In this document: positions 1 to 8,337 of the stretch, in pieces
How the letters are laid out: each line of letters starts with the position of its first letter
How positions within the stretch are numbered: the first letter of the stretch is position 1
Notes under the pieces: model-generated
The model's input: the letters and a program-made list of their open reading frames with translations, nothing else
What the model was told of the DNA's origin: nothing
Databases searched by the model: none
From: Halomonas sp. UBA3074
GTDB lineage: Bacteria; Pseudomonadota; Gammaproteobacteria; Pseudomonadales; Halomonadaceae
Length of the DNA: 64,000 nt
Reading direction: 5' to 3'
NCBI RefSeq assembly: GCF_002366715.1
Contig: NZ_DFBS01000022.1
Location: 300,298-364,297, forward strand
Made by a program: the position numbers and the translations under genes

Positions 1-217
1 GCAACTGGCAGGCGTACAGTGGACTAATTGCTGTTATGGCCTGCAGTTAGTCTGGCGTGAATGGGTCGACGATGATGATACTGCTCGCATTGATGATGAT
101 TTTAATGATCGCGGGCTGTTTTTACGCTTCGTATTCCGTGGCCTAGGTGGCGTGGGACAGAATGCGGACAGCTATTTTGAACAGACCATTCCTGGCTATC
201 GTCCGACTGCCCTGTAA
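1..217 (+). CDS. lptD: LPS-assembly protein LptD, C-terminal fragment
   Basis: The frame open from base 2 to the TAA at 215-217 gives about 71 residues ending in GLGGVGQNADSYFEQTIPGY plus a short tail. That closing motif, and the preceding beta-strand-like WREWV and LFLRFVFRG segments, are typical of the last strands of LptD, the outer-membrane barrel that inserts lipopolysaccharide into the outer leaflet. A CC pair lies near residues 10-11, matching the C-terminal cysteines that form inter-domain disulfides in LptD. The 5' part lies outside the window. It abuts surA, which encodes the chaperone needed to fold LptD, the usual order in gammaproteobacteria. Confidence 0.93.
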   Translation, partial: QLAGVQWTNCCYGLQLVWREWVDDDDTARIDDDFNDRGLFLRFVFRGLGGVGQNADSYFEQTIPGYRPTAL

Positions 218-256
218 ATGACTTCCATCGAATGGCTAATGAAAGAGACGTTTGTT

Positions 257-1282
257 ATGAAAATGAGAAAGCCCTTGCTAGGCCGAATGACACAGCTCTC
301 TGCGGGTAGCCTACTCGCTGTATGTTTAGGCGCTAGCTTTGCGTTGGCGCCGCTGACGCTCCATGCGCAGAACTTCCAGTCCACTCAGCGTCAGGCATTG
401 GATAGTGTCGTGGCCGTGGTTAATAACGATGTCATCATGCGTAGTGAGCTCGATGACCGAATGGCGCAAATTGAGCAGCAGGCCCAGGCACAGGGTGGCA
501 ATCTGCCGCCGCGTACCCAGCTTGAACAGCAAGTGCTTGAGCGCATGGTGATGGAAGAGATCCAGCTACAGATGGCGGAAGATGCCAGCCTGACCATCGA
601 CGACACTGAGCTCAACGGTCAGGTTCGTTCTATCGCCGAATCAAACGGCATGACGCTGGATGAATTTGCCGATGCGGTGGAAGCAGATGGCCTAACGCTT
701 GCTAGCGTGCGTGAAGATGTCCGTCGCGAGATGCTGATGCGCCAAGTGCAGCAGCGCCAAATCAGTAATCGGGTCTCGGTCAGTGATCGTGATGTTGAAC
801 GCTTTCTTGACCAGCAGCAGGGGCAGACCGGCGAGCAAAACTTTATTGAAGAGACGCGTGCCCGTCATGTGCTGATTACGCTGACCCCGAACCGTGATGA
901 AAACCAAGCCCGTGCGCGAGCGGAAGAGGTGCGCCAGCGGCTAATGCAAGGCGAAGATTTTGCCTCGGTGGCACGCGAGTATAGCGATGACAGCGGCACG
1001 GCTCTAAACGGCGGCGAGCTGGGCTGGGTTCGCCCTGGCCAAACCGTGCCGGCATTTGAGGAAGCCATGCGTGAACTAGACGTTAATCAAGTTTCACAAC
1101 CGGTGCGCTCTCAATTTGGCTACCACGTGATTGAAGTGGAAGAGCGTCGCCGCCAGAACGTTACCCAAGAGAGCCAGCGTGAGCAGGTGCGTCAAGCGAT
1201 CTTTCAGCGGCGTGCGAACGAAGAACTAGAGACCTGGCAGCAAGAGATTCGCTCCCAGGCCTTTGTCGATATTCGTCTCTAA
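257..1282 (+). CDS. surA: Periplasmic chaperone / peptidyl-prolyl isomerase SurA (single parvulin domain)
   Basis: SurA escorts unfolded outer-membrane proteins to the BAM complex. I start it at ATG 257: a GAAAGAG ribosome site lies about 9 bases upstream, and the product then opens with a normal Sec signal (MKMRKPLLGRM, hydrophobic core, cleavage near LHAQ). An in-frame ATG at 218, directly after the lptD stop, would add 13 residues before the signal. The N-terminal chaperone domain begins at LDSVVAVVNNDVIMRSEL. One parvulin domain follows at about residues 198-295 (ARHVLITL, GGELGWV, FGYHVIEV). E. coli SurA has about 428 residues and two parvulin domains; this protein has 341 and only one. 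The stop overlaps the pdxA start by one base (TAATG), implying translational coupling. Confidence 0.95.
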   Translation: MKMRKPLLGRMTQLSAGSLLAVCLGASFALAPLTLHAQNFQSTQRQALDSVVAVVNNDVIMRSELDDRMAQIEQQAQAQGGNLPPRTQLEQQVLERMVMEEIQLQMAEDASLTIDDTELNGQVRSIAESNGMTLDEFADAVEADGLTLASVREDVRREMLMRQVQQRQISNRVSVSDRDVERFLDQQQGQTGEQNFIEETRARHVLITLTPNRDENQARARAEEVRQRLMQGEDFASVAREYSDDSGTALNGGELGWVRPGQTVPAFEEAMRELDVNQVSQPVRSQFGYHVIEVEERRRQNVTQESQREQVRQAIFQRRANEELETWQQEIRSQAFVDIRL

Positions 1283-2346
1283 TGGCAGATAGTGCCTCTC
1301 TGCCAGGCAACGCCCTGCCGGTAGTCGTGACCACTGGCGAACCCGCAGGGGTTGGCCCTGAGCTAACGTTAATGCTGGTGTCCCGGGGCCTGCTTCCCTC
1401 GAATACCGTGGCCATTGGCGATCCAGACATGCTGCGCCAGCGTGCCACCGCGCTGGGGCTTAATGTCACCGTGGCCGAGTGTTCGGTAGGTGAGTGTCCC
1501 GTGGGTACGCAGGTATTGCCTGTTTGGCCTGTCGCGCTTAAAGCGCCCGCTAAGCCGGGCGTTCTTGATCCGACCAACGCCGATTATGTGCTTTCCACCC
1601 TAGCGCTGGCAGTCGATGCCTGCCAGCGTGGCCAGGCTGCTGCCATGGTGACGGCACCGCTGCATAAAGGCGTGATTATAGAAGGCGGACACCCCGGTTT
1701 TACCGGCCATACGGAATGGTTGCGTGATGCCTGCGGTGTTGATGACGTGGTGATGATGCTGGCCACCGATGCGGCACTGCATGCGATGTCGCCAGAATGG
1801 CAGGGAAGTGGTGATCTGCGCGTGGCGCTGGTGACGACTCACTTGCCGCTGCGCAAAGTTGCCGACGCCATCACCTTTGAGCGCGTCACCCGCATCAGCC
1901 GATTGCTGGCGGCAGATTTGCAGCGCCAGTTTGGGATTGCCAAGCCGCGTATTGCAGTGTGTGGTCTGAACCCTCACGCCGGTGAAGATGGCCATCTGGG
2001 CCGCGAAGAGCTGGATATCATTATCCCCGCGCTAGATGCTCTGCGCGCTGAGGGAATGGATATTCGTGGCCCCTTGCCTGCCGACACGCTATTTACCCCC
2101 CGGCACTTGGCAGGTGTCGATGCCGTACTGGCGATGTACCATGATCAGGGCTTGGCGGTGTTAAAATACGCAGGCTTCGGTCAGGCCGCCAATATTACCT
2201 TGGGCTTGCCACTGGTGCGCACGTCGGTCGACCATGGCACCGCGCTGGATCTGGCAGGCAAAGGCGTGGCAGACCCAGGCAGCCTAAACGTCGCTATTGC
2301 GCTTGCACGCCGTTTAGCTGACCAGCGAGTGTCTGCTGCTGTTTAG
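1282..2346 (+). CDS. pdxA: 4-hydroxythreonine-4-phosphate dehydrogenase PdxA
   Basis: PdxA oxidises 4-phosphohydroxy-L-threonine with NAD in the DXP-dependent pyridoxal-phosphate pathway. The product of 354 residues is slightly longer than the E. coli enzyme (329). It shows the conserved TTGEPAGVGPEL start, the substrate and metal site segments APLHKG and GHTEWL, CGLNPHAGEDGHLG, and the metal-binding MYHDQG followed by GLPLVRTSVDHGTALDLAG. The start codon shares one base with the surA stop, and rsmA follows 53 bases downstream, so it belongs to the lptD-surA-pdxA-rsmA-apaG operon. Confidence 0.97.
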   Translation: MADSASLPGNALPVVVTTGEPAGVGPELTLMLVSRGLLPSNTVAIGDPDMLRQRATALGLNVTVAECSVGECPVGTQVLPVWPVALKAPAKPGVLDPTNADYVLSTLALAVDACQRGQAAAMVTAPLHKGVIIEGGHPGFTGHTEWLRDACGVDDVVMMLATDAALHAMSPEWQGSGDLRVALVTTHLPLRKVADAITFERVTRISRLLAADLQRQFGIAKPRIAVCGLNPHAGEDGHLGREELDIIIPALDALRAEGMDIRGPLPADTLFTPRHLAGVDAVLAMYHDQGLAVLKYAGFGQAANITLGLPLVRTSVDHGTALDLAGKGVADPGSLNVAIALARRLADQRVSAAV

Positions 2347-2399
2347 CATTTGCTGCGAAACACTCCCGATTGAATCCGCACTCCAAGGAACACCGTTTG

Positions 2400-3227
2400 A
2401 TGTCTACTGTGCCCCAACACCGCGCTCGTAAACGCTTTGGTCAGAATTTTTTGCGCGACCTTGGCATTATTTCGCGGATCGTTCGTGCCGTTGGCCCACG
2501 CTCGTCGGATCGCCTTGTCGAAATCGGCCCAGGGCAGGGCGCGCTGACAGAGCCGCTGCTGGAAGCGGCGGGGCATCTCGAGGTAATTGAACTCGACCGG
2601 GATCTTATCCCTGGCCTGCGAGTGCAATTTTTTAACTACCCCGACTTTGTGATCCATGAAGGTGACGCGCTGAAGTTTGATTTTGCCGCGCTGAAAGGCG
2701 AGGGGCCTGCGCTGCGCGTGGTGGGTAACCTGCCCTATAACATTTCCACGCCGCTGATCATCCATTTGCTGGCCGCGGGAAGTGCGATTGAAGATATGCA
2801 CTTTATGCTGCAAAAAGAGGTCGTTGAACGTTTGGCCGCTGAGCCTGGCGGCACAGATTGGGGGCGCCTTTCGGTCATGGCGCAGTATTACTGTCAGGTC
2901 GAGCAGCTGTTTATCGTGCCGCCAGAAGCGTTTGTGCCACGGCCCAAAGTCGACTCCGCCATTGTGCGCTTAACTCCCCACGAAACGCTGCCCCACACGG
3001 CGGATGATCCCACGCTGCTGTTTGAGCTGGTGAAGCTCGCCTTTGGCCAGCGGCGCAAAACGCTGCGCAATAACTTTAAAGGGCGGGTAACGGCCGACAC
3101 CCTGGAAGACCTGGGGATTGATCCCATCCGCCGCCCGCAAACATTGACAGTCGCCGAGTACGTGGCCATTGCCAATCGCGTGGCGGCGGATGAAACGGCA
3201 AGCAGTGAACGGGGCGCCCAAGCGTGA
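2400..3227 (+). CDS. rsmA: 16S rRNA (adenine1518/1519-N6) dimethyltransferase RsmA (KsgA)
   Basis: RsmA dimethylates two adjacent adenosines in helix 45 of 16S rRNA late in 30S assembly. The 275-residue product has the family start RKRFGQNFL, SAM-binding motif I EIGPGQGALTEPL, the acidic VIELDRDL, the catalytic NLPYNIS motif and VPPEAFVPRPKVDSA. ATG 2400 is preferred because an AAGGA site lies about 11 bases upstream and the encoded N-terminus matches the family; an upstream in-frame TTG at 2370 would add ten unsupported residues. The TGA overlaps the apaG GTG start (GTGA). Confidence 0.97.
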   Translation: MSTVPQHRARKRFGQNFLRDLGIISRIVRAVGPRSSDRLVEIGPGQGALTEPLLEAAGHLEVIELDRDLIPGLRVQFFNYPDFVIHEGDALKFDFAALKGEGPALRVVGNLPYNISTPLIIHLLAAGSAIEDMHFMLQKEVVERLAAEPGGTDWGRLSVMAQYYCQVEQLFIVPPEAFVPRPKVDSAIVRLTPHETLPHTADDPTLLFELVKLAFGQRRKTLRNNFKGRVTADTLEDLGIDPIRRPQTLTVAEYVAIANRVAADETASSERGAQA

Positions 3228-3601
3228 GTAGTTTAGCGATCGAGGTCAGTGTTGCGCCGAGCTACCGTGCCGACGAATCCAATGAGGTGGAATCGCGCTA
3301 TGTGTTTAGCTACACGGTGACGGTTCATAACCAAAGCCCGCATAGCGTTCAACTGATGGCGCGCTATTGGAAAATCACCCAGGGCAGCGGCGACTGTCAG
3401 GAAGTGCGTGGCAAAGGCGTGGTCGGCCATCAGCCGTTGATTGGCCCCGGCCAAAGTTTTCGCTATACCAGCCGTGCCATTCTTCAAACGCCGGTGGGGG
3501 TGATGGAAGGCGCCTACACGCTGCTGGACACGTCCACGCAGCGCGCCTTTGAAGTGACGATAGCACCGTTTAGATTGGCGGCACCGCTCCAGCTCCATTA
3601 A
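3224..3601 (+). CDS. apaG: ApaG domain protein
   Basis: ApaG is a small fibronectin-III-like beta-sandwich protein of uncertain biochemical role (125 residues here, the family's usual size). Recognisable segments are RYVFSYTVTVHNQSPHSVQL, SRYWKIT-like ARYWKITQG, the glycine-rich VRGKGVVGHQPLIGPGQ and the YTS motif. It starts at GTG 3224 inside the rsmA stop (4-base overlap), so it is translationally coupled. Its last four bases overlap the stop of the convergent GMC oxidoreductase gene. In E. coli apaG is followed directly by apaH; here a two-gene minus-strand block is inserted between them. Confidence 0.96.
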   Translation: MSSLAIEVSVAPSYRADESNEVESRYVFSYTVTVHNQSPHSVQLMARYWKITQGSGDCQEVRGKGVVGHQPLIGPGQSFRYTSRAILQTPVGVMEGAYTLLDTSTQRAFEVTIAPFRLAAPLQLH

Positions 3602-5046
3602 ATGATCGACGCTAACTTGGTTTCCAAGTGATCACAAAGCCGCAGGGCCAACTGCACCAGCGTTAATGTGGGGTTGGCATGGCCTGCGCTGGCAAACACG
3701 CTGGAGCCCGCTACGTAAAAATTTTCCTGGGCAAACAGTCGACAGTCGCGGTCGACGATCCCTTCTTCTGGCGTAACGCTCATGCGTGTACCACCCATGT
3801 GGTGGCGTCCTGCCAGCTCGCCATCGGTGGGTAGCTGCACGGGAGTGTCGGCTAACCAGTCAGCCAGCTGTAGCCTGCCTACCTCGTTATCACGCAGATA
3901 CTCACCCAGCAGTAGCATGCTCTCACGAATGGTGCGACGGTCAAGCTCAGACTGCTGCCACACCAAGCGGCTGCGGGGTACACCCAGTTTGTCCAGCTCT
4001 TGACTGAGTTCGATGCGATTCTCAAAGCGCGGCTCTTGTTCCCAGGCGGCTCTGAGTACTGCGCCATGTATTACCTTTCCCTGTGCTTGCCATACCCGAA
4101 GCCGTCCGGCTAAGGCTGGCGCTTGTTCCACGAGCTCCTCAATTAGCTCCTGAGTGGCTTCAGCATTCATGCGGTGTAACCGCAGGCCACAATTCAGTAT
4201 TTGACGCGATTCTAGGGCGTCAGCGATGGGCGAAAGAAATATATTGTACTCATCGTCCATGCCCAGAGCCGCTGGCTCAAACAGCAGCGCTTTTCCCACC
4301 GTGGCGTGGGGGTGCTCCATCCAATAGCGACCCAGGGTGGCGTGCTGAGGTATTAATTGTCTTTGGGATTGTTGGTTGCACCACAGTAGCAAGCGTGAGT
4401 TCTCTATACCGCCGCAGGCCAGTACAAAATAGCGAGCGCGTACTGAGCGATAATCACCTTGGTAATTTTGAAACGTGGCGCTAATGACGGTGCCATTTTG
4501 GGTCTCCAGCGCCATTAAATTGGCCGTAAGACAGCACTCAAGCGTGGTCGATTCGCGTAGCGTTTCAGCGTACTTATCTTTCAAGCGTGTCGGGTTGCCC
4601 AGTGAAAAATAGATGCGCTTCAATCCAGCACCAGGAACAGTCTGGTCGGCGGGGGGCACTTCTAAGTCGAGTAACTTGGCGGCAGTGCGATAGTAGGGTG
4701 ATAGCGCTCCCCGCTCAATTGGCCATGCTGTCTCGCTGGCAGCTGCCTTGGCGCGAAAGTCATAGCCGTCTAGCGGGCGACAAACGCCGCCCCAATGGTT
4801 AGTAGATCCCCCTAAATAGCGCAGTCGAGCACCATAAAGAGGAATATAGGGGTCGCCGACGACGTCGCCTCGATAACACTCCTGAGAGCGTTCGCTGTAA
4901 TCAGCGTCGCCACCTTCGCACAGCAACACGCGGTGCCCTCGCTCGGAAAGTGTGACCGCCATGGAAATGCCCGCTGCGCCAGCGCCGATTATACAAACAT
5001 CAAAAGCGTCGCTGTCTTCGCTGATCTGTTCAAAATCGATGTACAT
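3598..5046 (-). CDS. GMC-family FAD-dependent oxidoreductase
   Basis: A 482-residue member of the glucose-methanol-choline oxidoreductase superfamily. The N-terminal dinucleotide fold is VCIIGAGAAGISMA at about residues 17-30 with the acidic LLCEGGD end of the second strand. The middle carries GGSTNHWGG, and the C-terminus has the catalytic His region GRHHMGGTRM followed by YVAGSSVFASAGHANPTLT. These are the features of periplasmic FAD dehydrogenases of sugars, polyols and gluconate; the actual substrate cannot be read from sequence. It has no signal peptide of its own. Its ATG shares one base with the TGA of the upstream 59-residue Tat-leader peptide (TGATG), suggesting obligate coupling and co-export. 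It interrupts the usual apaG-apaH linkage. Confidence 0.9.
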   Translation of the reverse strand: MYIDFEQISEDSDAFDVCIIGAGAAGISMAVTLSERGHRVLLCEGGDADYSERSQECYRGDVVGDPYIPLYGARLRYLGGSTNHWGGVCRPLDGYDFRAKAAASETAWPIERGALSPYYRTAAKLLDLEVPPADQTVPGAGLKRIYFSLGNPTRLKDKYAETLRESTTLECCLTANLMALETQNGTVISATFQNYQGDYRSVRARYFVLACGGIENSRLLLWCNQQSQRQLIPQHATLGRYWMEHPHATVGKALLFEPAALGMDDEYNIFLSPIADALESRQILNCGLRLHRMNAEATQELIEELVEQAPALAGRLRVWQAQGKVIHGAVLRAAWEQEPRFENRIELSQELDKLGVPRSRLVWQQSELDRRTIRESMLLLGEYLRDNEVGRLQLADWLADTPVQLPTDGELAGRHHMGGTRMSVTPEEGIVDRDCRLFAQENFYVAGSSVFASAGHANPTLTLVQLALRLCDHLETKLASII

Positions 5047-5225
5047 CAGCGGTCACCCGCCTTGAGCAACCAACCCTTCACCATCACAGGCGCGCTAGCG
5101 GGGGAGCGTTGAGTGGCAGATGCCTGAACGACAGGTAACAGTGCTGTGCCGGGCAGGACCATGGCGCCAATGCCCGCAAGGGTAGCGGCCCGTAGCAGCC
5201 CACGTCGGGTAGGATCCATCGACAT
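5046..5225 (-). CDS. 59-residue twin-arginine leader peptide coupled to the GMC oxidoreductase
   Basis: This short frame reads MSMDPTRRGLLRAATLAG, then a hydrophobic GIGAMVLPGTALLPVV, an ASA-type cleavage region and about 20 more residues ending KGWLLKAGDR. The RR pair followed by GLLRAA and a moderately hydrophobic stretch is a plausible Tat signal. AAGGA lies about 12 bases upstream of the ATG. The TGA overlaps the GMC start by one base. In characterised FAD gluconate and glucose dehydrogenases a separate Tat-bearing small subunit carries the catalytic subunit across the membrane, but those subunits are much longer. This one is almost only a leader. It may be a minimal escort subunit or the remnant of a larger one; a frameshift splitting an ancestral single gene is also possible. 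Confidence 0.72.
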   Translation of the reverse strand: MSMDPTRRGLLRAATLAGIGAMVLPGTALLPVVQASATQRSPASAPVMVKGWLLKAGDR

Positions 5226-5446
5226 AAAGGTATGTTTTCCTTAACAGGGGGGTGAATCGACATGACTTGCTAGAGTGGCTGGGCTGGCTGATATGTCCTG
5301 TGAGAGCGGCCAGTTGAAATTTATAGTGATCCAAATCGGCCATTTTCACCAGCGTTATTCGTCCACATACAACCTCAACGACAGGCAGAATAGGCCGCCG
5401 AGATGTTAGTATTTAACGCATTCATTTGCTCAAAAAGGCCTTACGC

Positions 5447-6262
5447 ATGAGTACCTATGCGATCGGCGATTTACATGGCTGTTACGCTGAATTTGTCGCG
5501 CTACTGGAAACACTGAGTTTTGACCCTCAGCGGGATACGCTTTGGCTGGTGGGTGATTTGATTAACCGTGGCCCTGGTTCTTTAGCGTGCTTGCGAGAAG
5601 TGCAGGCGCTCGGCAGCGCTGCACGGTGCGTGCTGGGCAATCATGACTTCCACTTACTGGTCGTTGCCCGGGGTGGCGGTAAACTTAAAAAACATGACAC
5701 GCTGAGCGATATTCTTGACGCTCCTGACCGCGAGAGGTTGCTGGACTGGCTACAAAGCCAGCCGCTCAGTGTGCTCGAACAGCGCACGCTAATGACCCAT
5801 GCCGGTCTACTGCCCCAGTGGAGCGTGCCTCAAACCCAATCATTTGGCCATGAAGTCGAAGCAGCGTTGGCAAGCGATACCTCGGGCGCCTTTTTGACCC
5901 AGCTATTTGGCAACCAGCCAGACCGCTGGCGCGACGATCTAGATGGGATGGATCGGCTTCGCATGATCGTCAATGTGTTTACCCGAATGCGCTTTATTGA
6001 TGCCGAGGGGCGTTTGGACTTTGCCGCCAAAGAAGGGCTTGAAAGTGCCCCAGAGGGCTTTCTACCCTGGTTTCAATACCCCCGTGCAGACGACACACAG
6101 CTGTTGTTTGGTCACTGGGCGGCACTAGAGGGGAGGGCGCCGCATGCGCAGGTGTCGGTCGAAGCGCTGGATACCGGCTGCGTGTGGGGCGGGCGTTTGA
6201 CTGCGCTAAACCTCGACAGCGGTGAGCGCACCAGCGTTCCCAGCCGCCAGCGGGGAAACTAG
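5447..6262 (+). CDS. apaH: Symmetrical bis(5'-nucleosyl)-tetraphosphatase ApaH
   Basis: ApaH hydrolyses Ap4A to two ADP and also acts on Np4-capped RNA 5' ends. The 271-residue protein is a calcineurin-type metallophosphoesterase: metal-binding DLHGC near residue 8, GDLINRGP, GNHD, then LMTHAGLLPQW and the late GHWAALEGR. I start at ATG 5447, where AAAAAGG lies 8-9 bases upstream; an in-frame upstream start would add seven residues. It is divergent from the Tat-leader/GMC pair, and cca follows after eight bases. Confidence 0.95.
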   Translation: MSTYAIGDLHGCYAEFVALLETLSFDPQRDTLWLVGDLINRGPGSLACLREVQALGSAARCVLGNHDFHLLVVARGGGKLKKHDTLSDILDAPDRERLLDWLQSQPLSVLEQRTLMTHAGLLPQWSVPQTQSFGHEVEAALASDTSGAFLTQLFGNQPDRWRDDLDGMDRLRMIVNVFTRMRFIDAEGRLDFAAKEGLESAPEGFLPWFQYPRADDTQLLFGHWAALEGRAPHAQVSVEALDTGCVWGGRLTALNLDSGERTSVPSRQRGN

Positions 6263-6270
6263 AGAGCGTT

Positions 6271-7407
6271 ATGGACAAAAATGCGACGCAACAACGCAAG
6301 GATACTCGGTTAGCGGGTCTTCAGGTTTATCGTGTCGGCGGCGCGGTGCGCGATGCGTTGCTCGGTTGGCCGGTTGTCGATAATGATTGGGTCGTGGTGG
6401 GCGCCACGCCAGAAGCCATGCGCAAACGTGGCTTTAAGCCGGTGGGGCGCGATTTTCCGGTGTTTTTGCATCCTGACACCGCCGAGGAGTATGCGCTTGC
6501 GCGGACTGAGCGAAAGTCAGGGCGTGGCTATGCCGGGTTTGAAGTGCATGCCAGCCCTGATGTCACTCTGGAAGAGGATCTGTTACGCCGCGATCTAACC
6601 ATTAATGCGATTGCCCAGAGCGTTGAGGGGGAGCTAACCGACCCGTTTAATGGCCAGGGAGATATCGAGCAACGCGTGCTGCGACATATCTCGGTCGCGT
6701 TTAGTGAAGATCCATTGCGAGTTCTGCGCACGGCGCGCTTTCTGGCCCGCTATGCATCGTTGGGGTTTACCATCGCTGACGGGACGTTAGAGTTGATGCG
6801 CCAAGTAAGCCGCAGCGGTGAACTTGAACACTTGGCCGCCGAGCGGGTGTGGGTAGAAACTGAAAAGGCGCTTGGCGAGCCACGTCCTGAGGTTTATTTC
6901 ACTACTCTTGAGCGCTGTGAAGCGCTCCCTGTTTGGTTTTCAGAGCTCATGGGTTCGTTGCTGGCGCAAGGATTGGCGGCAATGCATCTGACGCCTCAGC
7001 GCAGTACGTTAGCCGTGGCGCATTGGCGTTACGCACAGTTAGTGTCGCCGTTAAGTGCTGAGCAGCGCGATGCCTTGGCGGCGCGGCTCAAGCTGCCGAA
7101 CCGGGTGGCCCAGTTAGCGCGCCATACTGCACTCACTCACGCGCTGCTGGCCGTGCCCCTTGAAAGTCAGGGCGTGCTGCACTGGCTGGAACGGTTAGAT
7201 GGCTGGCGGAAGCCCGAGCAGGTCGAAGAGCAGCTGGCGCTCGTCTCAATCCTGGCGCCTGAACAAGTAATGCAGCTGAATAATGCTTGGCAAGCGGCTA
7301 GTGGGATCAGTCCTCAGGCCTTAATTGCCGAAGGATATCAAGGTGCAGCGCTGGGTGAGGCGATACGCACACGGCGTGGGCAAGCCGTCGCGGAAGCGAT
7401 TGAGTAG
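6271..7407 (+). CDS. cca: CCA-adding tRNA nucleotidyltransferase, no HD domain
   Basis: This enzyme adds or repairs the 3' CCA of tRNAs without a template. The N-terminal class II nucleotidyltransferase head is clear: YRVGGAVRDALLG with the following DNDW carrying the catalytic acids, ARTERKSGRGYAGF, and RRDLTINAIA, then the neck segment DPLRVLRTARFLARYA and ERVWVETEKAL. E. coli Cca has about 412 residues with a C-terminal HD phosphohydrolase domain; this protein ends at 378 and I see no HD motif in its C-terminal part. It probably lacks the phosphatase/phosphodiesterase activities. It follows apaH with an eight-base gap and is convergent with folK. Confidence 0.93.
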   Translation: MDKNATQQRKDTRLAGLQVYRVGGAVRDALLGWPVVDNDWVVVGATPEAMRKRGFKPVGRDFPVFLHPDTAEEYALARTERKSGRGYAGFEVHASPDVTLEEDLLRRDLTINAIAQSVEGELTDPFNGQGDIEQRVLRHISVAFSEDPLRVLRTARFLARYASLGFTIADGTLELMRQVSRSGELEHLAAERVWVETEKALGEPRPEVYFTTLERCEALPVWFSELMGSLLAQGLAAMHLTPQRSTLAVAHWRYAQLVSPLSAEQRDALAARLKLPNRVAQLARHTALTHALLAVPLESQGVLHWLERLDGWRKPEQVEEQLALVSILAPEQVMQLNNAWQAASGISPQALIAEGYQGAALGEAIRTRRGQAVAEAIE

Positions 7408-7411
7408 CCGG

Positions 7412-7960
7412 TTATCGGCGCGCCGCGGCCAACCGGGGTGCCTCATCCGCCTGGGAGATCCAGCGGCCCCGCCAGCTAAAATTGACTGCCCACAGGCGCT
7501 GACTACCGAGCTCGAAGGCTTCCCATAGTGCCCCATAGGAAGTATCGCTGAGAGGGTGGCGCTCAGTGGGCAGAAGCTCAGCAAGCGGCTGTAGCACGAA
7601 CGCATTGTGCGTTATTTCGCCACGTGGCAGCGTGACGTCATCGATGGTACCGCAGAGGCTGCCCACCGTGAGCAAATCGATATCTAGCGCGCGGGGGCTA
7701 AATTTGGCCGTGTTGGCGCGCCGGCCATGCGCGATTTCCAACTGCTTGCTCCACGCCTGAAGCTCGCCAGGGGACCAGTCACTGTGAAAGGCCACCACTA
7801 GGTTATAGAAGTTGCGGTTGTCGATAAAACCGACAGGCTCGCTTTCAAACACACGCGAAATTTGCAGCGCGCCAAACGTATCAGCAAGCACATCGAGGCA
7901 GTAGCGAATATGCCGTACAGGCTCGATATTGCTTCCTAAACTAACCGTCACCAGCTTCAT
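7412..7960 (-). CDS. folK: 2-amino-4-hydroxy-6-hydroxymethyldihydropteridine pyrophosphokinase
   Basis: FolK transfers pyrophosphate from ATP to 6-hydroxymethyl-dihydropterin in folate synthesis. The 182-residue product shows the family pattern: VSLGSNIEP at the start, SEPVGFIDNRNFYNLVV, the SPRALDIDLL substrate and magnesium motif, and LPRGEITHNAFVLQPLAEL. It is slightly longer than the E. coli enzyme (159) at the C-terminus. The ATG overlaps the folB stop by four bases, so folB-folK form a coupled pair for consecutive folate-branch steps. Confidence 0.95.
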   Translation of the reverse strand: MKLVTVSLGSNIEPVRHIRYCLDVLADTFGALQISRVFESEPVGFIDNRNFYNLVVAFHSDWSPGELQAWSKQLEIAHGRRANTAKFSPRALDIDLLTVGSLCGTIDDVTLPRGEITHNAFVLQPLAELLPTERHPLSDTSYGALWEAFELGSQRLWAVNFSWRGRWISQADEAPRLAAARR

Positions 7961-8337
7961 GCGCTGGGCCCCTGCGTTGCCTCTGATAAAGTGCCGCGGG
8001 TGATTTCCAGACCGACGCTGGCCGCGTTAGGCACCGCGCCGGGCTTACGCACAGTGAGGCGTAACCAGGTAACAGGGAATTCTGAGCGCAGACACTCTGC
8101 GAGGCGTTCGGCGAAGGTTTCGACCAAGGCGAATTGATGCTCGTTGGCAAATTGTTGAATGCGCTGACAAATGGCGGCGTAATCCAGGGTCAGACGTAAA
8201 TCGTCGGTAGCCGCCGCTGAGCGTATATCGGTCGCCAAGACTAAATCTAAGCTTAGCGACTGTTGAATAGAGCGCTCCCAATCATAGACACCGATGACGG
8301 TATCGACCTTCAACGCTTCAATCAAAATACGATCCAT
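7957..8337 (-). CDS. folB: Dihydroneopterin aldolase FolB
   Basis: FolB cleaves 7,8-dihydroneopterin to 6-hydroxymethyl-dihydropterin and glycolaldehyde, feeding FolK. The 126-residue protein begins MDRILIEALKVDTVIGVYDWER, a hallmark of the family, and has DYAAICQRI, the active-site VETFAERLAE and VRKPGAVPNAASVG. Length is normal. It is the first gene of folB-folK and is divergent from plsY, with about 100 bases between. Confidence 0.96.
   Translation of the reverse strand: MDRILIEALKVDTVIGVYDWERSIQQSLSLDLVLATDIRSAAATDDLRLTLDYAAICQRIQQFANEHQFALVETFAERLAECLRSEFPVTWLRLTVRKPGAVPNAASVGLEITRGTLSEATQGPSA

Noticed and set aside
5095..5349. 84-residue minus-strand frame overlapping the Tat leader
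   Set aside because: Overlaps the better supported leader frame, which has a ribosome site, a Tat motif and coupling to GMC.
7409..7437. GC-rich inverted repeat CCGGTT...AACCGG between cca and folK as a terminator
   Set aside because: No T run and the loop is long; not convincing.
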